The notes below the pieces were generated by a model, which was not told the origin of the DNA, ran no database searches, and was given only the letters and a program-made list of their open reading frames with translations. Of a stretch of DNA of 64,000 nucleotides, positions 38,501-50,107 are shown piece by piece. The position numbers and the translations under genes are program-made. Source of the stretch: Sphagnum compactum (Eukaryota; Bryophyta; Sphagnopsida; Sphagnales). Location: positions 11,439,495-11,503,494 of the forward strand of contig OZ234502.1 in the NCBI GenBank assembly GCA_965153455.1, in the 5' to 3' direction. Position 1 is the stretch's first letter. Each line of letters begins with the position of its first letter.

Positions 38501-38840
38501 TTTACTTCACTTAATGCAACCCTTTCCATTAAATCATTCATTTAATTAAAATTTTCTCAAGTATTTTTAATTAAGTCTATAAGGAATTGTAGAAGGTAAG
38601 GTTGACCCTAGCATAAGTTCAATTTTGTGATCAATTCATCATATGACCAAAAAAAATTGTTTGGGAAATTTGTTTGTTAAAACATCAAAATTTTTATTAA
38701 ATGTGTTTGAACAGAAATGGGCGATTAGCTAGCCCCTTTAGTTTTTCTTTAGCACCAAATTCATTTCCATGCATAAAAATTAAAAAGGAAATCTTTTGTA
38801 ATTTTTACAAAATGAATAAGTGAATACTATTGAAGTTAAG

Positions 38841-39329
38841 TTAATATTCAAGATTTAAATTAATCAATTTATTGATAATCCTAATTATGAATCTCAACTT
38901 AAAACCACTTCTCAAAATGTCAACTTTGTAGGAGTCCAAAAAGGTGTTGCTTAGGATGGCCTTGAAGCTATCCAATTCGCACGTTGTGAAATGTTTTTTG
39001 AACTTGACTCTAACACATTTCAATTTCACCCTCAACAATATTTCAAATATCGGTTTTACATTGTCTTATGTTCTTTAAACCTTGATGGGTTTCACCACCT
39101 TTGTGATAGTCCACTTTAACCATTTAACCACACTTGGTTTTATGAATGAATATGTGGTTCTTAAATCCAATAAATAGAAAACCATGTTAGTTTTCACTTT
39201 ACATTTAAGTGAAATTACGTTTGGTCCCAAAGCTTTCAGTCTTAACTGGGTGGCCACTTTGGCCACCACCATTTTGTGAAATATGAAGGCATTTTCCATA
39301 CACTTACCACTTTCATCATTTTTTAACAA
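38841..39329 (-). pseudogene. Gypsy aspartic protease and protease-RT linker remnant
   Basis: Two minus-strand frames (39329-39075 and 39038-38841) carry VFYLLDLRTTYSFIKPSVV, the retropepsin active-site region, where the expected D-S-G triad reads D-L-R. They continue with HFTTCELDSFKAILSNTFLD and YKVDILR, a known protease-RT linker pattern of plant Gypsy elements. The altered triad and a frame break show it is inactive. Confidence 0.82.
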
Positions 39330-40511
39330 ATATTTAAGACTTCATTCTTTCGAAAGATTGATTTGTGAGCCCAAAGTTGCAAGTGGTGAAGGAAAGTCAC
39401 CTTGTGGACATACAATGCACTAAAGGCTTGGACATATCACACCAATGCGCCATGTCCTTTGCTTTGGTGCAAACTCAATCATTTTTGCCCATCCTTTAAG
39501 ATTTGATTGAGCAAGGTGAATTTGTCATTCAGTTTGATCTTGAAATCATTCCAAAATAGTGTCCTTATGAAATCTAGTTTGATGACTTTTTACACTATCC
39601 ACCATTCCATTGCTTGGTTGTGGAATAAAAATTGAAACGTTCGAAGCTAACTTGTGCCATTCATAATGCTTTGTGTTTCAAAATAGGCCTCCACTTGGAA
39701 AGCCCATTGTCACACCTCTTTGTGATTCTATCTTTTCTTATGAAAAATTTGAACATTTGGGTTTTGATGGCTTTGGCAAATGCATCCCCTTTCAATGTTT
39801 CTGCGGCCTACAACTTTTTTGCCTTTGTTATAGCCTCAAGCAAGCTTTGGTTTACTTGGCTTTGATACAATATTGCTTGCAAAATTTTCATCTTTTTCAA
39901 CATGTCTATTGGGATTGTTAAATTTTGCCATGATTGAAAGTTGACTCTTTTTTTGACAAGGTTATTGGCTTTTTCCACCACTTCCCTTTCAAGGACCTTT
40001 TTATTTATTATCATGCTAAATATTTTTTTATAAAACAACACATTCTAGAGGCTTTCATTTCATGTTTTGTAAATTTATTCACACAAAACCCCATCTTCAT
40101 CTTCCACTTCCTCATTCGGCCCATTGATTTACTCTCATTATCAAATCTCAGTTTTATCTTGTGCTAAAATACAAGGGCATGGGTTCATTATTCTTGGCTT
40201 TGCCTTTGGTCTTACATGAAACTTTTTTCATGTTATTCAAACTTGATTTGATGGGGGTACCTTGTGTTCCTTCTTTTAGTTCCACATCATCCCTTTTGTT
40301 CATTATTAGAAGAATGATTTTTATAATGACAAGTTTGGTTCCATCTGTTGTTAGCTTGTTTAACCACCTTGTCCATCTCCATTTCCACCTTGGTTTTACA
40401 TTTTTGGGGTTTTGCTTATTTTTTCACCTTGTTGGTGGTTTCCATTGCCTTGGCCACAAAATATTATGTATTATTATAATACTAGATGAAGCGTATCTTT
40501 GACCCGGCCTT

Positions 40512-41157
40512 TGCATTCCCATGCTTTCAATCTCTTAAATTTTTTTTCGTTTCTAACTTCTCTTTAGATCTATGCATCCCACAACACACATGATTAGTTG
40601 ATGTTTTCGTAAACTCAATCCAAACCCAATTCACTAATTAAGTTTAAATTCACTAAGACTTATTCTAAGTGCAGCTTCCACATGGAGGCAAACTTGAAAT
40701 GACTTTCAGTCATCTAAGTTCCTAAAGGACAACACCAAATGATGTCCCAAAATAAAATTAAGTTGTTTTTTAAACAACACTTAAGATGTCTTAAAAGGAA
40801 ATGCAAGGCAACACCAAAGTGTTGCCTTGAGACATCACCAAGATGTCGCAAAAGGTAATTCGAGGTGACACCAAATGTTTCAAGTGTCTCAGGTGTTGCT
40901 TCAAGACAACATTATGTTACCCCCATAACAAACCAATGTTTGTCGTAAAACAAGCTTAATTTGCCTTGAGTCCTGATCCCAAAACCCTTTGACTTGGTTT
41001 ACATGGCGACCTAAAGAGTATAACCCCAATTTGTTGACTCGGTTGAACCATTCACATCGTCATGATGCCCCATTGTGACATTCCTAGTGAAAGGCCCATT
41101 CATGTGAATTGAATTTGCACGAAAGGGCATTTCACCTTCTTCCTTGTGGTATTGACA
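40512..41157 (-). repeat. LTR (5' LTR relative to the minus-strand element)
   Basis: 646 bp, plus-strand ends TGCATTCCC and ATTGACA, the same length and block order as 36441-37088. Just inside the element on minus the sequence reads AAGGCCGGGTCAAAG; I could not match it to a tRNA primer site. Confidence 0.88.
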
Positions 41158-43527
41158 AAAAATTCCTCTACTAAAATCCTATTAGATTGTGTGGGTTTTT
41201 CAAGACTTGAAAAAAGAAATTAATGTCTTTGGGTGATTGGTCGTAGTCATCACCAACAAGTTGATTGTTGTTAATTATCTAACCATCATGATTGATCCAT
41301 GTGTAAATATTATTGTTAATCAAAGAAAATAAAGGTCAAAATATAATGTTTATGGATGACAGAAATGTAAACACATGTTTAAAATAGATGTTATATTAGT
41401 GATAACATGTTATTTCCATTGGAACTATTGGAGTTGTTATAATATCACACATCACTAACATCAGTGAACTACCATGAATCACACCATCACAACTTTTAAC
41501 ATATGAGTGATCATCAAATTTTAAACATTATTTCAACTTGTCCACACCATGATGTTTAATTCACATTGAGTTATTGTCCATATGTTTGTAATCTATTCCA
41601 CACCCATCTTGTGTGGGTATATTGTTTATGATTTTTAAAAATTAAGGTGAAATTTGAGTTTCAAAAGAACTTAGTTTTAAAGTTCAATTAGGATTCAATT
41701 ATCCAACCCATCGTATACCCTATTTTAGGATAAACGTTGAGTTTGTGTGTGTGTGTGAATTTCAATAAGGAAAAAACTGTGTACATTTAAATTCATTTCA
41801 TTGCATTAAAATTTTCCCCAATTGACGTGATTAAGATTTAGGATGAAGAAAGGAAAAACATTAATTAAAAGGGGAAGAGGGGGGGGGGGGGTGTGCAAGC
41901 ACAATGGAATAGTTAGGTTTCAAGGTTTTAAGTTTATAATATACAACTAGATAATTGATAGATTATTTAGGTGCAAATCCTTATTTATCCAAAAGTAATA
42001 TACTTGATCTTTAAAATATAATCGTGATAAATAAAATTTGTGCACAATGGGTATGAATAGATTTAAGGCATATCAATTTTGAAAAAAAAAAGGTATGAAT
42101 AAGCTTTAAGTATATTACTTTTGAGAAAATAAATTAGGTTATAATATATACTTGTATATATTTAACAAGTATATAAAGGTAAAAAATATATTCACATAAC
42201 ATTAATCCACACCTCCAAGGTCACACGCCTTCTTTCAATGTTCTTCCATTTGTCTTTTTTTTCATTGTATTTTTGTCACCATATCTTTTTGCTATAATTT
42301 TTTTTCTTTTGTTTTCTTTTTCTCATTGTGTTGCTCAAGGTTTTTTTTATCTTCTTCTTGCTTTCAAGGATTAACGCACTTTTCGTATTTTGGCTCCCCT
42401 GATAGTTTCTATTTTATTGTTTTTTAGGTGTACATATTTTGCGTGGTTTTTTATTTTTATGAAGAATCTTTAATTCCAATTCCAAAAATTAAACTAGATC
42501 TATATTGGTTCTAGTTTAGTTCCACATGCAAATGGAATTGAAATTTTGATTTCAAGTTAAGTTTTTCAAAATTTATGGTTTCAATTTTGAAAATTAGACC
42601 TAATTCCAATGCAAGCTTTAACTCAAGTCAAAATTGCCAAGTAAATGCTAGTTAACTCCCAATTTTAGGGTTTTTTTTTCCAAAACCATATGTCTTAAAT
42701 CCAATTCCAATTCCACATATAACTAGAACCAAGAATATATTTTTGGTTTTAGTTCTTAAAACATTGAAATTTTGATTTTGGTGTCAAAAATTATATTCAG
42801 TTTCACACTATAAGATTTCATGGTTTTTCAAAATGTTTCACTTGATTGCCTTGTTCATTTTGATTATGAATTTGGTCAATTTGGCTAGAGGCCCATGATT
42901 ACTAAAATGATTTTTTTTTAATACTAGTTTAATTGACTAAATTGATCTTTTTGATTATGTGGTAATGTGGCATTTAGTCAAATAAGACATGTAATCATAA
43001 ATCTTTTTAAATACATATTATGTGGGTAGGTAAGTAAGTAAGTAGGTGGATAAGATAACTAACTAGATAAGGTAGGTAGGTGATTAGATAAGATGTTAAT
43101 TAATTAAGTAGGATAGATATTATAAATAATTAATAAATATCATTTTGGGCATAAATTTTTCTTACAAACATTATCACAAATATAGCTAATATGACCGGTT
43201 ACCTATCGTATTGAGATTAACTACCTCCTTTTTTATTTACTTTCTTACCTACCTTCTTACTACCTAGGTTAAATTGCCTCCCTACCTAAATTTCATGTGA
43301 TGTATCTTAGTTAACCTAAGTTCTAGGTTATTAACTAGGTAGGCTAGGTGACCTATCTAGGTAGGTATGTATATAACTACATAAATAAATAAATAAATAA
43401 TATTTTTGAGCATTAAATATTATTGTAATGTCCTTTTGGTAATGCCCTTGACCTCAAGCCTTACCCTACATGGTCCTCCTACCTAGTGCTAGCCTTGAAA
43501 CATAGGCGACTACCAATCACTACCGTT
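41158..43527. other. AT-rich intergenic stretch with G-run and CTA-type low complexity
   Basis: No gene is recognised. A run of 13 G lies at 41879-41891 and (GT)n at about 41743-41756. From about 42.9 to 43.4 kb there are degenerate GTAGGTAAGTAA / CTACCTAGG tetranucleotide-like repeats similar to those at 4.0-5.1 and 61.3-62.4 kb. Confidence 0.5.
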
Positions 43528-43690
43528 GCATCTAAGGATCGATCAACGGTCTAGATCAAACAAACGATAGGTGCCATCTTACTTATTTGTAGCATGCATC
43601 TAAGGATTGATCAACGGTCTAGATCAAACAAATGATAGGTGCCATCTTACTTATTTGTAGCATGCATCTAAGGATTGATCAACGGACTAA
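43528..43690. repeat. 68-bp tandem repeat, 2.4 copies
   Basis: Copies start at 43528, 43596 and 43664 (partial). The unit contains 'GCATCTAAGGATTGATCAAC', 'GGTCTAGATCAAACAAA' and 'GATAGGTGCCATCTTACTTA'. The copies are almost identical, so the amplification is recent. Confidence 0.9.
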
Positions 43691-43693
43691 TCT

Positions 43694-43766
43694 ATGGCCC
43701 AGATTGATCCACTTTGAGGCCATAATGGATTTACTTTTTGTCTCAAAGTGGATCGATCTGGGCCAT
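43694..43766. repeat. 25-bp near-perfect stem hairpin next to the 68-bp repeat
   Basis: Arm 43694-43718 (ATGGCCCAGATTGATCCACT plus TTGAG) is the reverse complement of 43742-43766 with one mismatch; the loop is 23 nt. 'GATCAACGGACTAA' in the last tandem unit runs straight into it, so hairpin and tandem repeat may belong to one element. Confidence 0.85.
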
Positions 43767-43769
43767 TGA

Positions 43770-44030
43770 TAAGACCTGGGTTTTTTTTTGTCAATTTTTT
43801 GATGTAGCCAAACCGGCGATTATCCACAAGGAGGTTTAGCCAAATTTGGCTATAGACCAGATATGAAAGTAAATTTTCTCAAGAATCCTTCAAATTTTTG
43901 GCTACAAGCTGAACCCAATAGCGAAATCTGGCGCTTTATCAAAAAAATAAAATAAAAATCGAAATCTGGCTACTAGAAAACCGGGAAAGTACATACTTTT
44001 AGCCATTTTGAAGGAAAAAATTAGCCAGAA
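43770..44030. repeat. GTAGCCAAA dispersed repeat, copy C
   Basis: Has a T-run, GATGTAGCCAAACCGG, GGTTTAGCCAAATTTGGCTA, TTTTTGGCTACAAGC, then CGAAATCTGGC repeated twice. It is the longest and best preserved copy of the family in this window. Confidence 0.75.
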
Positions 44031-44049
44031 GAAATAAAAAACGCTGGTC

Positions 44050-44267
44050 AGACCCTAAACCCTAAACCCCCAGAGGAACACGGAGGGCTAAATCCGGTGA
44101 ACTTTCCCACAGCGACGTCTGTGCCTCGCGTGCTTGCTGTCGCTTGTCGTCGTCGATCGCCGAGACTGGAATCCCATGAAGAGTCCGCCTCAGTAGTATT
44201 TCCTCTCTCGAGGTTCTCAATGCCTCTCCAGCTTTTCTCTTCACTTCGGTCTCTTAGGGTTTAGGGT
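44050..44267. other. GC-rich island bounded by inverted telomere-type repeats
   Basis: CCCTAAACCCTAAACCCCC (from 44052) and TTAGGGTTTAGGG (44253-44265) face outward around about 190 bp of clearly higher GC. The minus strand is open across it (60 codons) but begins without ATG and has an in-frame stop just upstream, so coding is doubtful. It lies just upstream of the B3 pseudogene and may be that gene's old promoter/leader with telo-boxes, or an independent insertion. Confidence 0.5.
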
Positions 44268-45570
44268 TTTTTATGTGCACTTTTTTTTCCTTCAAAGGCT
44301 GCAACGTCCTCATGTACACAATATAATGTTGTGATTGATGTTTGAAGAAATACTGCCTGTAAGGAACTGTGAATGTTGTCTCCAAGCTGCCTGCCTGCCG
44401 GTGTTGCTACAAGTTTGAGAAATGCAGCTCACCAAAAGAAACACCCCCAGTTCAGTTTCACAGGTTTCTATTTTTTTTTCCAGACTGTAACAGAGAACAG
44501 TCTCAACGATTGGATGGTGAGTTTTCTCTCTTGGGGGATTGGGGGGAGAAGGGGGGGAAAAATAAAAACGAACATGTTCAATTCTGATCTTTTTTGCAAT
44601 TCTCAGAGATGTGCATGGACAATTTAGGGTTACTGTTCTAGTGTTTCTCATTGAACAAAGGGTTTTGTTGTGTTGCATGAAGGGACTGCAACGTTTCCAG
44701 TCCCTTTTGGGCTACTAGACTGCTGTCTGTCATGCTCTACTCTAAACCCTAGACAGTGTATCCATCGAGTCTATCTATCAGTGTGTGTTATACCATGTCA
44801 TTTTTATGATGTACTTCCAGAACAGGCTATCAAGGGGGAAGTGATTTTCTCCTGCATTTTTATCAAACCCTAGTTTTTGGATTCTGCTATAGGGTACTTG
44901 GAAACCTTTGTTTGTAAAGGGATGAGAGCTTTGGCACCACCCAAGGCATCATCTCCAGTCTTCAGCATTGACAATGTTTAAAATGATACTCTGCTTGCAA
45001 TTTTAGCATGGCTGTTCATGACCCATTCCTAAACAACTGCTCCTTTTGTCCATTACAACTACTAGTTAAGATCTGTCTCTCTTCCTTCTGTTCTTATGCC
45101 TGTAATATATTGAATGTAACTCTGTCCTTGAATAGGAAGTACCTAGTCTTGACAGGCTAGTGCCAGGGTTTCATGAAAGGCTGTCTTGGGCAGCAAAACC
45201 AGCAGGGACTTCCTTCATGATTGAAGGAACCCCATGCATCTTGTGACAATACTCTGCCTGCTTCCTTCTTTGGAGGTGTGGGTTAGTAGTGGCTCTGTTG
45301 ATGTCAGAAGAGACAACCATTTTGTAGCTCTAAATTACAATATGGAGTTTCAGAAGATGCAAGGATCTAATGGGGTTGTGCATTTTGGTTTACCTGTTGG
45401 AATAGTTGTGAATGTCCACCATGTGTAGGTTCTGAAGGTTGCAATATTATGACAGCTGATCAACAGATTGTCTGATTGTATGAGAACAATCCCCTGACAG
45501 ACATATTGGGCTATGATATGATTTTCAACATTGACATGGTGTTCTGAAAAAGTATAGCTTGACCCTAGAG

Positions 45571-45740
45571 GGCAGGGTTTTTTTGTGATGTAGCCACAGT
45601 GACAGTCTTTCCACAAGAGGAAAGAGCCAAATTTGGCTACAGGTCAGAGAGGACAGTATACATTTTCTAGAATCCTGCTATGTTTTGGTGACCTCTAAGA
45701 ACACAGTGTCCAAATATGACAAGTTCCATTTTCAGATGTC
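45571..45740. repeat. GTAGCCAAA dispersed repeat, copy D, inside the B3 pseudogene intron
   Basis: Reads T-run, GATGTAGCCACAGTGACAG, GAGCCAAATTTGGCTACAGG, then a diverged 3' half. It lies between the exon 1 and exon 2 remnants of the pseudogene. The intact gene's intron 1 is only about 150 bp and lacks it, so the intron grew after duplication or the intact copy lost it. Confidence 0.7.
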
Positions 45741-47023
45741 CAACATCTAAAAAGGATCTTTTGACCGTCAAAACAAAAATGTGTCATGTAGGTGCAAAAT
45801 TTCACACAAAACTTTTCGGTTGCTAGAGGGTCCAAAATGGAGGTCATAGGGCAGCTACTTGTGGACAAATTATAGAGGGTGTGAAGCATGCGAATGTTCA
45901 GTAACAACACTGCTTACAATTCTCTTGATTATTGAAATCTCATATTTTGATGGGAACTGGTTAATCTCATTGATTGGCTTCAGCACCTTCCAAAATCATT
46001 TGCTGAGGATTATGGTGTTGAATGTAATGCAAGCGTCAACCTGGAAGACCCCAAATGGGGAGGTCTGGCTTGTGAAAATGTTGATCATTGGCCAAGGATT
46101 TTTTATGCCTTCTGTCTTAACTTGAGAGCTTTTGCAATAGAAAATGGCTTGAAGAAGGGTGATCAGCTGCTTTTTGTTCTCAATGCCCAGATCATGTTTC
46201 AATGAGCTTTAATCTGATGAGTCTGGATTAGAATTTTTGTGTATGGAGAGGAGAGGGAATGCAATTACTACCAATTGTAAACACAGAAGGAGAGAGGGTA
46301 ATGGTAAATTCCTGGCCCTAAACTAATGTGTGATGTCAACTAATAAGTGGTGGCAAGAAGTTGAGAAGTGAGGTGCAATTGTGAGAACCTTTTGTTGGAA
46401 TACAGAATCTAAAGATGGGGCAAACAGTGGCAGAATGGAAACTGAATTAGATGTTTTGAAGAGCAATGAGGGTCTACCTCCAAAAGTGACTCAAGTTATC
46501 ATATGAGGGATGCAGATGACCTCAAGAAGGGTCCAGAGAAACCAAGTCTCAAGCCTTTTACCAAAGCATGCAAAAATATGTACCTGGATGCTCTTCACAA
46601 ACATGGGATTCATAACAATGCCCCGTCACAGGAGCTGAGTGCCAGCAAGCCATGGATGCTGCACCTAAACCAAAAATGCCAGTGTTCCGGTGCTTATGAA
46701 GCCTTCACATGTGTACCATGGATTTCTGGCTTGTAAGTTCCTCAAGCTCCTTTGTTCTACATTTGATTAGCTCACTGTGGGCATACCTGAGATTCAAGAT
46801 TATTCTGGGGGACTCAAGCATGTTACTGAGGTTTGTGATGATCAATTCTGGATCCTTGTTTTGCAGAGCATTCTCTGTGATTTTGCCAACAGCCATTCCC
46901 CAAAGGAAGATGCAGATTTAACCTTGAAAATGATTATGGGTAGAAGTGGCTCAGGAATGTAGGCTGCAGAGGGCTAAGTGGCGCGGTTGGGGTACTTTCT
47001 AAACAATTCTGTAACGGAGGTGA

Positions 47024-47130
47024 CCCTCGCCCTCAATCCGAAAACAATTTTCACATCCACAACATGAAAGATGCAAACAACTATCCTCCAGTAACTGGAA
47101 TCTATAACATCATAAACACACAAACAAACT
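47024..47130 (-). pseudogene. Inverted block inside the B3 pseudogene
   Basis: On the minus strand this block reads VCVYDVIDSSYWRIVVCIFH then VVDVKIV, matching the end of the intact gene's second B3 domain (CVFEIVDAQHWIILVHIFRVVDVKIV). The sequence just before it (to about 47023) reads on plus as the preceding part of the same domain (RGLSGAV ... CNGGD). The sequence just after it is again plus-strand (ELKVELEG). A ~107-bp segment has therefore been inverted in place, and roughly 200 codons of linker have been lost. Confidence 0.85.
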
Positions 47131-47252
47131 TGAGTTGAAGGTGGAGTTGGAAGGGGCGGTTGCAATCTGGGGCTGCAACCAAGGATGATGAAGGATGGTG
47201 GATACCAGGTAATCAATTTGCACCTGATTTCATGAGTTGCTACAACATCTGA

Positions 47253-49261
47253 TGAAGCAAAATCTCTTTCAATAACCCATTGTTTTTTCACTTTCTAGGT
47301 GCTTGCCGTAACTCTCCTCCACCTATTCATAATTCTCACCATTTCTGGATGGTAATTCCACCTTGACCTAGAAAAGCAACACACAATTGTGCAAAAGAAA
47401 TCAACAATTTCAAAACTCATGGAGATCATGATGATTAGTTAGTCTTGGGCAAATCTCCACATTAGTCTTGCAATTTGTTCCATTGTTCAAAGTTGGCAGT
47501 GGTAGTAGCATTTGAGCATAGGGTCCCCCTAGTAAATGTTAAGTCTTCCTTTTTAGAGTCATTTGTATCTGCCACAGAAGTCATGTGTAGTTTCAATACT
47601 GAGTTATTATGTTGCAACTTATTGTCCATTTGTAAGAAGGGAAGACATGATCCATATCTTGATACGTCTTCCCAAATGGAGGCTTCCCAAATTTGTCTTC
47701 ACCCTTGGAAATGGGCACAAGCAGTTACTACAATTGTATCAGCTTTCTTTCATTATTAACATTCTTTTGTATAGGGGACAGCTTCAACCGCTATACCAAC
47801 AACACAGTTAGGGAATTGGTCTTTTTTGGCTTCAATCATTGTGTTTAGGTTTTAGCTTGATCAAAGTCATTCCTTATAAAGATTTTAATTTATGTCAAAA
47901 CTCTTGCTTTTTCTTGACAGTATCTTCTGATTTCTCGCCATTTTGAATATATGCATGTCTTCCCATTTTGTGTAATTACTTGGCAAATACTTCATCTCAA
48001 AACTTTTGCATAATCACACCTTTTTTCAACATTCTTTAAGACTTATGAAAAGTCAAATGTTAATCAAACTCACATCATTTAATGCTTGAATAAGAATCAG
48101 GTTTAAAGCCCAATTTATCCTCCACATGGTTTCATTTGTCATCCACAATTATTTCCACTACAATTTGAATCAGACGAGGGATTCCCCATCCTTCAATAAT
48201 TAGCCTTCCTTTTGTTGTGCCTTTGTACTCAACTATCAATCAAATGTGTAAGCCACCTCTAAAATGTTCCCATAGTAGTGAGAATACATGGATGCATGTT
48301 GTTTTGTCCATTTTTCTAAAGTTCAACTCTCACATGGATCTTTAGAACTTTAGAAGTCTAGAACATTACATGGGCTGCCTATCCAAACTTCAATCCCCTA
48401 TGGTGCATTGACATGGTTCTTTTCAGAGATGGGCTTCACACCTTAGGATGTCACCATTGCCATTCCCACATGCATAGATCTTCTTCCTTGTTCATGCTTT
48501 ACATGAGCTTTTCTGATCTTGGAGGCACCACAAACAAAGAAAAGGAGTATATAGTCCCCTTTAGCTATAGATATATTTGATTGTTTGCACAAACAAACAT
48601 ATGATTCTTTACATAATTATGCTAACAAAGCTTTGGATATGATTATTGGTTGAAAGGACCTCTTTCAATCTTGGACACTTTCTTTAAACAATGAAACTCA
48701 ATTCCATTTCAAAATATGCAAGCAGCCTCCATCTTAAGTTGAGTCAAAAGAGTGGATTTGGCCGGTTCAAAACGACCACGGCATGTGTTATGGACCCACC
48801 CCCGTCTCGTTTGTTACTTTATGTTTGTAATTGAATTAGGATCCATAATAATGGCCTTTTGGTATTAAAAACTATGACTTCCTATAACACCAAAGTGGTG
48901 TAATTCAAGCTTAGGTTGCCATGTAGGTGTTATAGGCTAGGCTTTGGGCCCCTGGTGGACGAGTTAGTGAAAAATATGTTTCTAGCTACATGGTGCACTG
49001 TAGTCAGTTAACTTGTGATGGTACATTCCTTGTGTTCGAAAAGGTGAATTTTGGCTAGGTGTTATGATTATGGTGTATAAGCTTCCAAAGGTTGGTGTGG
49101 AGATAGGCAATATAAGTGTAGGGTAAAACTTGTGGCCAAGTTGTGGTCAAGGGCTTTACTGAGTTTAAAAATTTGTGTCAATTTTTTTCTCCATGATACC
49201 ATTTACTGTTTACAATTTTACGTCCGTTTGGGACCAGAGAGTCCATTAGACGAAAGGTAAA
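47253..49261. other. Intergenic stretch between the B3 pseudogene and the LINE
   Basis: No gene is recognised. Short open frames (47475-47811) have no motifs. The LINE 3' end (on minus) must lie near 49.15-49.26 kb; an A-rich stretch on minus near 49180 could be its tail. Confidence 0.5.
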
Positions 49262-50086
49262 TCATGGAGGACAGATTATCCTCTGGTACTGGCAGCATGC
49301 CACAAACTTGGCCAGGGCGACCGTGTTTGTAGTCTGCATGAGCTCAGCAAGAGTGCTAGTGTGGGTGAGGGGCAAGGTCGAACAAAAGCGTTCCCTAACT
49401 TTCTGTGTACTTGGACAAACAAGAAGCAAGTGGTCTTCATCCTCAACCTTCCCCAAATCGCAGCCTCGACAAAGCCTCTCTGTGTATGGCACGCCTTTCC
49501 ACGCACCTAGCACTACCTCAAGCTGCGTGTTACCACATCGAAACCGAGCCAGAGCTTTCCGTAGCTAAACGCAGCTGATGTCACACAAGTAGTTTTCGCT
49601 CTCGTACAACATACCCTTGAAGTGCAAGTATCTTGTCTGCACGCTGGTCCCGATCTCGCGGTTGGTAAATAGATTTTCAATGTAAACTAGCTGCATATTA
49701 TCCTTCACCTTTTTTACACTCAATATTGTGTGGGGAAAACCTGGAGGGGGTGGGGCCCCAGCCTCCTGGTTGATCGGGCCTCCTGTCGTAAATCTAGCAC
49801 CAACCGGCTGCACTAGTTGTAGCGCGGCCAACTGAACCATTTGAACTCCCACCCATACGTTGTGCGCATTGCACCAAAGTACTTGGCTTTCCGCCCAGCC
49901 TCTCACCCCTGCTAGACAGGTCGGGTGTATGTGCGTTGTCTCAGGAGCCGTTCCTAGCGGTTGAGCAATCCTCACTTGGAGCACACGGGTCGTTGCAGGC
50001 TTAGGCGTTGTTTCCAATGACGGTTGAACCGGAGGCAGAAAACCTGCCACTTCTTGGGGCTGATTCTTGAATAGCCATTTTTTCAC
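49262..50086 (-). pseudogene. LINE ORF2 C-terminal region with zinc knuckle
   Basis: 50086-49565 encodes a Pro/Thr-rich then basic region without a clear family match (frame shared with ORF2 is uncertain). 49513-49262 carries ERLCRGCDLGKVEDEDHLLL followed by VC, a C-x2-C-x9-H-x4-C pattern typical of the RT-associated zinc knuckle at the LINE ORF2 C-terminus. The end at 49262 is close to the element's 3' end. Confidence 0.75.
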
Positions 50087-50107
50087 AGATCTAGCCCAAC
50101 AGTTCTT

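Larger units (their letters stand above)
36441..41157 (-). mobile_element. Old Ty3/Gypsy LTR retrotransposon, decayed, internally deleted
   Basis: Two direct repeats, 36441-37088 (648 bp) and 40512-41157 (646 bp), both run TGCATTCCCATGCT ... ATTGACA on plus and match along their length at roughly three-quarters identity by eye. They are LTRs. The interior (about 3.4 kb) reads as Gypsy pol on the minus strand in the order protease, protease/RT linker, RT start, integrase C-terminus. All parts carry stops or frameshifts, and most of RT, RNase H and integrase is missing. No clear target-site duplication or primer-binding site remains. The high LTR divergence means an old insertion. It lies between the B3 gene and its degraded copy. 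Confidence 0.88.
44373..47252 (+). pseudogene. Degraded paralogue of the two-B3-domain gene
   Basis: Same orientation and exon junctions as the intact gene 10 kb upstream. Exon 1 remnant is about 44373-44516, ending TVTENSLNDWM just before GTGAG. Exon 2 is 45984-46732: HLPKSFAEDY, then NGEVWLVKM in another frame, then ENGLKKGDQLLF back in the first, so at least two frameshifts; it ends 'CCTTCACATGTGTACCATGG' before GTAAG. Exon 3 is 46867-47252: SILCDFANSH, then WLRNVGCRGLSGAV in a shifted frame, then an inverted block, then ELKVELEG and finally ATKDDEGWWIPGNQFAPDF and a stop. The low-complexity linkers are much shorter. An intron holds dispersed-repeat copy D. No continuous reading frame is possible; it is either a dead tandem duplicate or a source of non-coding RNA. 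Confidence 0.85.

Noticed and set aside
44062-44244. 60-codon minus-strand frame as a gene
   Set aside because: No ATG start, stop codon just upstream, bounded by telomere-type repeats; openness is explained by GC-rich sequence.
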